Of a DNA stretch of 14,785 nucleotides, positions 5,982 to 11,932 are shown one piece after another. Below the pieces are notes generated by a model. It was given only the letters and a program-made list of their open reading frames with translations, was not told where the DNA came from and made no database searches. Source of the DNA: an uncultured Erysipelotrichaceae bacterium (GTDB taxonomy: Bacteria; Bacillota_I; Bacilli_A; Erysipelotrichales; Erysipelotrichaceae); contig CADBPK010000268.1 of assembly GCA_902796465.1 (NCBI GenBank), forward strand, positions 1 to 14,785, written 5' to 3'. How positions within the stretch are numbered: the stretch's first letter is position 1; each line of letters opens with the position of its first letter. Made by a program: the position numbers and the translations under genes.

Positions 5982-6656
5982 TTATCCTTTCTGTTGGTAA
6001 GTGCTTCTGTCGTTCAGCATGACGGGACTTTCCACCGTGAATTCCGCACGGGAATCCCGGCGCAGCTCGAGGCAGACGCTCCGGGCCGGCTTCGAAGCAG
6101 AAGGATGGGCAAAGCGCATCCTGACGGGTACAAGCCCGTTCTTTTCCGCTTCCGCAAGAAGCTCCCGCAGTCTTGACGCAAGATAGACGATAAAGATCCT
6201 TCCATCCTGCTTCATGAGCCGGTTCAGATGAAATACAAGCTCCGGACAGGTCAGATATTCCTCGTGCCGGGCTGCTTTCAGATACCGGTTTTCGTTTTTC
6301 AGGCTTTCCTTCCCGGTCGCAAAATACGGCGGATTGCATACGAGGACATCAAACGGTCCCCCTGCATAATCCTGCAGCCTGCTCACCGCAAAGGAAGCCT
6401 GTACATCATTATAAGCCATATTCTTTTCGGCTGTGCCGATCACCTCCGGAAAAAGGTCGATCCCCGTCAGTGATGCCGGTGAAAACCGGGCTGCGTACAG
6501 CAGCAGGGCACCGCCTGCACAGCCTGCATCCAGGACATGGTCCGTCGGACGGATCCGCATGAAATGACCGAGGAATTCCGTATCGGAATTGAAGTGATAC
6601 ATACCCTCTTCCTGGAAAACATGGTAATCCGTTCCGTATAGATAATCAGGCTTCAT
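5982..6656 (-). CDS. TrmN6-like class I SAM-dependent methyltransferase (tRNA1(Val) A37 N6-methyltransferase family)
   Basis: A 224-residue Rossmann methyltransferase of the TrmN6/YfiC type, which in characterised members methylates N6 of adenine 37 in tRNA1(Val). SAM-binding motif I is VLDAGCAGG at 41-49, the motif II acidic residue is in TGIDLFP (64-70), and the amino-methyltransferase signature NPPY is at 108-111. The N-terminal HFNSDTEFLGHF and the later HPSASKPARSVCLE stretch match the family layout. The usual D-L/S-G-T-G of motif I reads DAGCAGG here. The ATG overlaps the histidine-kinase stop by 11 bp and has GAAGGAG as ribosome site inside the kinase gene, so translation is probably coupled. 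The tRNA target is inferred from the family only; ribosomal RNA or protein targets in related enzymes cannot be excluded. Confidence 0.82.
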   Translation of the reverse strand: MKPDYLYGTDYHVFQEEGMYHFNSDTEFLGHFMRIRPTDHVLDAGCAGGALLLYAARFSPASLTGIDLFPEVIGTAEKNMAYNDVQASFAVSRLQDYAGGPFDVLVCNPPYFATGKESLKNENRYLKAARHEEYLTCPELVFHLNRLMKQDGRIFIVYLASRLRELLAEAEKNGLVPVRMRFAHPSASKPARSVCLELRRDSRAEFTVESPVMLNDRSTYQQKG

Positions 6657-8088
6657 GTGTCTCCTTCAGTTCAAACCAGAAACAGCTGCCTTTGCCGACT
6701 TCCGACTCGACGCCGTATCTGCCGTGGTGGGCATCCAGTATAGCTTTGACGATTGCCAGACCGAGACCCGTGCTGCTCACATTGCGTGAGAAGGAACCGG
6801 AAGATTTCTGGTAGCGGTCCCAGATATTCGGAATCTCTTCAGGGGCGATCCCGTCACCCTGGTCTTCCACTTCCACGCGCACCGTCTCTTCATCATCCTT
6901 GAGCCATGCCCGGACGGTAATGGTATCCCCTTCCTGGGAGTGCTTGATGGCATTGGACATATAGTTGGCTATGACCTGGCCGATCTTGATCTCGTCCGCG
7001 TATACCGTCAGGGATTCCGGAATTTCCGTATTGACCGAAAGGCTGTTCTTGCGCAGCTGCGGTTCCTCGATGTCCAGAATATCCCGGATCGTTTCGCAGA
7101 GATCCATGTTGGTGCGGTTGGGGTGATAATTGCCGGACTGCATCTTTGCCAGTTCGCTCATATCATTGACCAGGTTGTTCATATATTCCGTTTCCTTGAT
7201 GATCACGTCAAGATGCTTTTCCCGCTTGGCCGGATCATTGCCGGAGATATCCCGGATCATTTCGGCATAGGCCCGGATATCCGTCAGCGGTGTCTTGATA
7301 TCATGGGAAACGTTCGCGATCAGGTCACGCCGGAGCGTATCGATGCGCGAGAGTTTATCGGTGGCTGTATTCAGCGTATGGGCAAGTTCCTTTGTCTCGG
7401 TAAAGGTCCCTCCGTCAAAATGCACGCTGTAGTCCGCCCCGGAAAGTCTTTCCGCAGAGGCTTCCATTTCGACGATCGGGCGCGTCAGCCCGCGGGAGAT
7501 CACAAAGGAGACCATGGATGCGACGATCAGCGCAGCCAGCATATAGTACATGTACTGCCTGGTGAAGAATGTCACGATGGAATCCACCGGTTCAAGCGGT
7601 GAATTGATGAACATGTAATAGTTCGCCAGATTGCCGCTGACCTTCCTGCCGTAGACGATCATTTCCTGGCGGGTATTGGTGTTTTCGACATTCATGCTGT
7701 ATTCGCCTTCACCGGCCTGGAGCAGTTCGCGCAGGACCCTGCCGCTGCGGAAATCGATATCCCCGACCCGGCGGGACGAATGAAAAACACAGCCGACACC
7801 GATGCTGTCGGCATCGTAGATCAGATGGTCCTGATCATTGTAGATCACCGCGCAGGCGTCATTGTCAATGATCACCTGCAGCGTCTCATCCGCTTTCGTT
7901 TCCCTTCCGTTCAGCAGTGTTTCCTCAATCAGATTGGCAACGATCTTGACTGTCTCGACTTTGCTGTTGCGGTAATAGGGACGGATCAGGCCTGTCTGCA
8001 GGGCACCGATAAACAAGGTAATCGCCATGGCAAACAGGACGAAGAAGATCCACATGCGGAACTGTATTTTATGTGTATCAAGCTTCAA
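6646..8088 (-). CDS. Sensor histidine kinase (PhoR/WalK-like architecture)
   Basis: A 480-residue membrane kinase paired with the adjacent response regulator. Order of parts: TM1 about 13-33; an extracytoplasmic sensor of about 140 residues; TM2 about 180-198; HAMP about 199-250; the dimerisation/phosphoacceptor domain with H262 in NVSHDIKTPLTD; and the ATPase domain. The ATPase domain has the N box NYMSNAIKHS (375-384), G1 DQGDGIA (409-415), an F-box-like IWDRYQKSS and G2 STGLGLAIVKA (439-449). All catalytic elements look intact. The start is TTG at 8088, overlapping the regulator stop by 11 bp. The next Met (codon 12) would cut into TM1 and lacks an SD, so TTG is preferred but not proven. 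The signal sensed cannot be read from the sensor domain. Location next to a PBP might hint at envelope stress, but that is speculation. Confidence 0.92.
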   Translation of the reverse strand: MKLDTHKIQFRMWIFFVLFAMAITLFIGALQTGLIRPYYRNSKVETVKIVANLIEETLLNGRETKADETLQVIIDNDACAVIYNDQDHLIYDADSIGVGCVFHSSRRVGDIDFRSGRVLRELLQAGEGEYSMNVENTNTRQEMIVYGRKVSGNLANYYMFINSPLEPVDSIVTFFTRQYMYYMLAALIVASMVSFVISRGLTRPIVEMEASAERLSGADYSVHFDGGTFTETKELAHTLNTATDKLSRIDTLRRDLIANVSHDIKTPLTDIRAYAEMIRDISGNDPAKREKHLDVIIKETEYMNNLVNDMSELAKMQSGNYHPNRTNMDLCETIRDILDIEEPQLRKNSLSVNTEIPESLTVYADEIKIGQVIANYMSNAIKHSQEGDTITVRAWLKDDEETVRVEVEDQGDGIAPEEIPNIWDRYQKSSGSFSRNVSSTGLGLAIVKAILDAHHGRYGVESEVGKGSCFWFELKETHEA

Positions 8089-8740
8089 ACTTATACCCCA
8101 TTCCCCTTACGGTCACGATGCAGTCTCTGTATTTCCCGAGATTATGCCGCAGCATCTTGATATGTGTATCCACCGTCCTGTCTTCCCCGAAATAGTCATA
8201 ATTCCAGACATCCTCGAGGAGCTTCTGGCGCGAGAGGGCGATATTGCGGTGGCGGGCAAGATAGATCAGAAGATCGATCTCCTTCGGCGTCATGAGGACT
8301 TTCTCATCATCCACCGTAACGCTGCGTCCGGAGATGTCGATCACAAGACCCCCGAAACGCAGGATCTCATTGCCGCGGGAGACACGGCGATCGATCACGA
8401 CTTTGATCCTTGCCATCAGTTCCTTCGGCGAAAACGGCTTGACGACATAATCATCCACGCCGAGCTCAAACCCGAAGAGCTTGTCATATTCCTCCTGCCT
8501 TGCACTCAGCATGATCACGGGAACATCGTCGATCTGCTTCATCTGCCGGCAGACGGTAAAACCATCCAGCTTCGGCATCATGATATCAAGTATGACACAG
8601 TCATAATGCGTCGCCTTTATCTTCTCCAGCGCTTCCGCACCGTCTTCTGCTTCATCTGTTTCATAACCGTTGAGCTCCGCGTATTCACGCACGACCTCAC
8701 GGATATTTGCTTCATCATCCACGATCAGTATCTTTGTCAT
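8078..8740 (-). CDS. OmpR/PhoB-family response regulator
   Basis: A 220-residue DNA-binding regulator. The receiver domain (1-115) has the acidic pair D8-D9, the phospho-accepting D52 in ILDIMMP, S79 and K101 in VVKPFSP. The OmpR-type winged helix (about 125-219) ends with RTVDTHIKMLRHNLG and VRGMGYKFE. All phosphorylation residues are present. An upstream ATG (8779) would add 13 residues that are not part of the fold, so MTKILIVDDE at 8740 is taken as the start; the SD (AAAGAG) is weak. The gene overlaps the 3' end of dnaE by 26 bp and the kinase start by 11 bp, which strongly suggests a single operon with translational coupling. Targets are unknown. Confidence 0.95.
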   Translation of the reverse strand: MTKILIVDDEANIREVVREYAELNGYETDEAEDGAEALEKIKATHYDCVILDIMMPKLDGFTVCRQMKQIDDVPVIMLSARQEEYDKLFGFELGVDDYVVKPFSPKELMARIKVVIDRRVSRGNEILRFGGLVIDISGRSVTVDDEKVLMTPKEIDLLIYLARHRNIALSRQKLLEDVWNYDYFGEDRTVDTHIKMLRHNLGKYRDCIVTVRGMGYKFEA

Positions 8741-11700
8741 AGTTATTTCTCTTTCTGATGATTTCCATTCGGTCCGCAATCAGTGTGCGGTCATCTGATA
8801 TTTTACCATTAAATCGTATGAACGTGTCTTTCGCCAGTTCTGTTTCCAGTTTCTGAAACAGTGAAGGCCATACGATCACGTCTGCTGTCCCCGTTTCATC
8901 GCTGACTTTCAGGAAAGCCATGATATCCCCTTTCCTGGTCCGGTGACGGCGCACATTATCGATGACGGCAATACACCGGAATACCGGTTTGCCGGAAAGG
9001 ATAACCGCGATGGAATCGGATTCTTCCCCGAGTTCCTTCTTCAGCTTTTCCACCGGCTGTTCGCCGATATTGAAGCCAAGCGCTTCTTTTTCCAGCCTTG
9101 CCCTTTCGCTGTCCGCTTCCTTCATGCGCACAAGAACAGGTTTTGAAACCAGACCGAGATCGATGGACATCTGTCCGCCCTCCCGGATCTGGACGATCTC
9201 ACCATATCTGACAGCATCAGCCAGACCTTCCTTCAGCGTCCTCCTGTTTTCCGAAAAACCGTCCAGGGCACCGGCATCGATCAGGGCAGTCATCGTTTTT
9301 TCCGATATCCCCTTCAGCAATGCCCGGGCTGTGAAATCAAAGAAATCCGTATACAGTCCGTTTTCCTCACGTTCTTCGATCAGCGCAGCGGCTTCCCTGC
9401 CGGATACGCCCCGCACCACGGAGAGCGGAAGCGAAATACTGTTGTCCTTTGCTTCATAGACCATGCCCGATTGATTGATGTCCGGATACAGAAGCGTGAT
9501 CTTGCGGCGCCGCAGTTCCCGGATATACTCTCCCGTCTTGGCAGGATTGCCTATGACGCTGCTGAGCAGCGACACATAGAAACAAAGCGGATAATTTGCC
9601 TTGAGGTATGCCATGTCATAGGAAACAAGCCCGTAGGCAACAGCGTGGGACTTGTTGAAACCATACCCGCTGAATTTTTCGATATAGGAAAAGAGCTCTT
9701 CCGCCGTTTCCCGGCTGTGCCCTCTTGAAACAGCCCCGTTTAGGAATTCATCACGCAGGTGTTCCATCTCTTTTGCGTTCTTCTTCGAAATGGCTTTGCG
9801 GAGCACATCTGCCCTGCCCAGTGAAAAACCGGCCACGGTCTCCGCCGTGCGCATCGCCTGTTCCTGATAGACCATGACGCCGTATGTCTCTTTGAGAACC
9901 GGGATGAGTTCCTTTACCGGATAACGGACCGCGGAAGGATTTTTCCTGTTGTCAAGATAGGTCTGGATATTCCCGCTTGAGGAAGGATTGAAGATCGCCC
10001 TGGTCAGCCCGATATCCTCAAAGCGCACCGGACGGATCCTTCGCAGCAGGTTGCGGATCCCGGCAGATTCAAACTGGAAAATGCCTTCTGTTTCCGCATT
10101 CTGAAAAATGCGCAGCGTCGCCGGATCATTCAGCGGGATGCGGTTGATGTCAAAGGACGGATATTCCTTCTGCACGGCATCGACGATCTCATGGATGATC
10201 GTCAGGTTGCGCACGCTCAGGAAATCCATTTTGATCAGTCCGCGCTCTTCCAGGAATTCAGCCGGAAACTGGGTCGTCAGGATGTCCCCGCCGAGGGAAG
10301 CGGTCGGGATGACCTCAGAAAGCGGTTTATCGGAGATCACGACACCGGCTGCGTGCTCACTGGCATGCCGCGGCAGTCCCTCCAGCTTCATGGCGGTATC
10401 CATCAGTACCTTCAGATCGCGGTTGGCATCGACCATCCGCTTCAGACGGGCATTTTCCTTCAGGGCACGGCTCAGAGTGATTCCGGGTACTTCCGGGATC
10501 TGACGGATCAGATTGTCTGTGTCGTAGCTGCTGATATGCATGGTCCCCGCCGTATCCCGGATGACCTGGCGGGCACCCAGGGTAGCGAACGTGATGATAT
10601 TCGCGACATGGTCTTTCCCGTATTTATCCCGGACATAGGCAATGACATCATCCCTGCCGGTATCCTCAAAATCGGTATCGATATCCGGCATGGAGATGCG
10701 TTCCGGGTTGAGGAACCGCTCAAACAGCAGATCATATCTGAGTGGGTCTATTTCTGTGATGCCGAGGCAGTAAGCTGCCAGGGAACCGGCGGCACTTCCC
10801 CTGCCCGGACCGACATAGATCCCGTTTCTTTTTGCGTACAGGATAAAATCATACACGATGAGGAAATAATCCTCGAAGTGCATGTCATGGATCACTCTCA
10901 GTTCATAGGACAGTCTCTCTTTGTAAACAGGAGGAACTTCCCCGCCGAGCCGCCGGGACAAACCTGCCCGGCACAGACGCGGCAGATATTCCTCCGACGT
11001 CATCTTCCCGTCCTTGATCACAAAGGCAGGCAGACCTGTCTTCGGCAGTTCATATGTTGCCTTGCAGGCATCGGCGATCTCATCCGTACGGATCAGGTCG
11101 TCGTAATCGTAGAGTTCCTTCATTTCCTCAGGTGAAAGCAGATATCTCCCGTCATCCGTAATCAGGGTGGAATCATCGGTTTTCTTCCTCTCGCCGATCG
11201 CCCGCAGCGTCCGGTACAGCGGCGCATCCTCTTTTTTCAGATAATAAACCTTGTTCAGGGCAACGGTCCGTATGGACAGCGAAGATGCGACCCGCTTCAG
11301 GGAAGCATTGCGGATCTTCCACAGGGAAGCTTCCTGATAGGACAGCGCAATATCAAAAACCGGCAGTTCCTTCTGCATTTCGATCAGTTTCAGCCGGACA
11401 GCTTCCATATCATCGCTGACCAGTTCCCGGTCAAACCAGCCGCCTTCCCCGTATACGATCAGGAAACAGTGACCGCTGCAGCGGACCAGATCCTCCGTAC
11501 TGAGAGAGCCCTGTTCCGCATACAGGGACGACAGGGACATCAGATTCCGGTAGCCCCGGTTGTCCTTTGAAAGCAGGAGAAAAGGCACTTTCACATCGTG
11601 GTACATGATATCGGCTTCCAGTCCGATAATGGGATGCATATTTTCCTGCCGGCACAGCCGCAGAAAAGATGCCGCCCCGTAAAGCACATTGCGGTCGGTC

Positions 11701-11810
11701 AGTACGGCATGTGAAAAGCCGTTGTCCTTAAGATATTGTATATATTCACGCAGCCTCACCGTGCTGTTGAGAAATGTGTAGCTGCTTCTGACAAACAGAT
11801 GTACAGGCAT
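8715..11810 (-). CDS. dnaE: DNA polymerase III alpha subunit, DnaE type
   Basis: Replicative C-family DNA polymerase of 1031 residues. In Firmicutes with PolC, DnaE extends primers, mainly on the lagging strand. N-terminal PHP domain (about 1-250); GPGRGSAAGSLAAY at 334-347; catalytic PDIDTDF at 375-381 with D376 and D378, and the third Asp D529 in IKMDFLSVRNL. Then VYQEQAMR (648-655), the YGFNKSHAVAY block (716-726), a helix-hairpin-helix region, and a C-terminal OB fold (about 935-1020, with LKVSDETGTADVIVWP). It is somewhat shorter than Bacillus DnaE and stops soon after the OB fold. Oddities: the PHP metal motifs are degenerate (R8 and R40 where His is usual) and the conserved RPGPM element of the family reads NPSSSG at 608-613. 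There is no SD; a TATAAT lies 6 nt before the ATG, pointing to a leaderless transcript. It heads the overlapping five-gene cluster. Confidence 0.95.
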   Translation of the reverse strand: MPVHLFVRSSYTFLNSTVRLREYIQYLKDNGFSHAVLTDRNVLYGAASFLRLCRQENMHPIIGLEADIMYHDVKVPFLLLSKDNRGYRNLMSLSSLYAEQGSLSTEDLVRCSGHCFLIVYGEGGWFDRELVSDDMEAVRLKLIEMQKELPVFDIALSYQEASLWKIRNASLKRVASSLSIRTVALNKVYYLKKEDAPLYRTLRAIGERKKTDDSTLITDDGRYLLSPEEMKELYDYDDLIRTDEIADACKATYELPKTGLPAFVIKDGKMTSEEYLPRLCRAGLSRRLGGEVPPVYKERLSYELRVIHDMHFEDYFLIVYDFILYAKRNGIYVGPGRGSAAGSLAAYCLGITEIDPLRYDLLFERFLNPERISMPDIDTDFEDTGRDDVIAYVRDKYGKDHVANIITFATLGARQVIRDTAGTMHISSYDTDNLIRQIPEVPGITLSRALKENARLKRMVDANRDLKVLMDTAMKLEGLPRHASEHAAGVVISDKPLSEVIPTASLGGDILTTQFPAEFLEERGLIKMDFLSVRNLTIIHEIVDAVQKEYPSFDINRIPLNDPATLRIFQNAETEGIFQFESAGIRNLLRRIRPVRFEDIGLTRAIFNPSSSGNIQTYLDNRKNPSAVRYPVKELIPVLKETYGVMVYQEQAMRTAETVAGFSLGRADVLRKAISKKNAKEMEHLRDEFLNGAVSRGHSRETAEELFSYIEKFSGYGFNKSHAVAYGLVSYDMAYLKANYPLCFYVSLLSSVIGNPAKTGEYIRELRRRKITLLYPDINQSGMVYEAKDNSISLPLSVVRGVSGREAAALIEEREENGLYTDFFDFTARALLKGISEKTMTALIDAGALDGFSENRRTLKEGLADAVRYGEIVQIREGGQMSIDLGLVSKPVLVRMKEADSERARLEKEALGFNIGEQPVEKLKKELGEESDSIAVILSGKPVFRCIAVIDNVRRHRTRKGDIMAFLKVSDETGTADVIVWPSLFQKLETELAKDTFIRFNGKISDDRTLIADRMEIIRKRNNYDKDTDRG

Positions 11811-11816
11811 AGAGTT

Positions 11817-11846
11817 ATTATATAACAGTTTCTTAAGATATCGGAA
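11817..11846 (-). promoter_or_regulatory. Predicted promoter giving a leaderless dnaE operon transcript
   Basis: Minus-strand -10 TATAAT (11822-11817) with a possible -35 TTCCGA (11846-11841) at an 18-nt spacing. Only 6 nt (AACTCT) separate the -10 from the ATG at 11810, so transcription should begin at or within a base of the start codon. No purine-rich SD is present. Confidence 0.65.
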
Positions 11847-11870
11847 TATTCCCGTTCTGCCGGATAAAGC

Positions 11871-11900
11871 TTAAGCAATCACATAAAAATATGCTACAAT
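11871..11900 (+). promoter_or_regulatory. Predicted promoter of the class A PBP gene
   Basis: An extended -10 TGCTACAAT at 11892-11900 with TTAAGC (11871-11876) as a weak -35 at 18-nt spacing. The predicted start near 11907 leaves a leader of about 26 nt containing the GAGGA ribosome site (11922-11926), 6 nt before the ATG. The -10 elements of this promoter and the divergent dnaE promoter are about 70 bp apart. Confidence 0.6.
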
Positions 11901-11932
11901 AGGAAGTCGTAAAATGATTATGAGGATAGTCC

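Noticed and set aside
6940..7602. A 220-codon plus-strand frame opposite the histidine kinase
   Set aside because: It mirrors the kinase coding sequence and has no independent support.
8027..8758. A 243-codon plus-strand frame opposite the response regulator, rich in His and Asp
   Set aside because: The composition is what the reverse complement of a regulator gene gives; no start signal or family resemblance.
10191..11135. A 314-codon plus-strand open frame opposite dnaE
   Set aside because: Antisense to a conserved polymerase, with no domain or ribosome site; a shadow frame.
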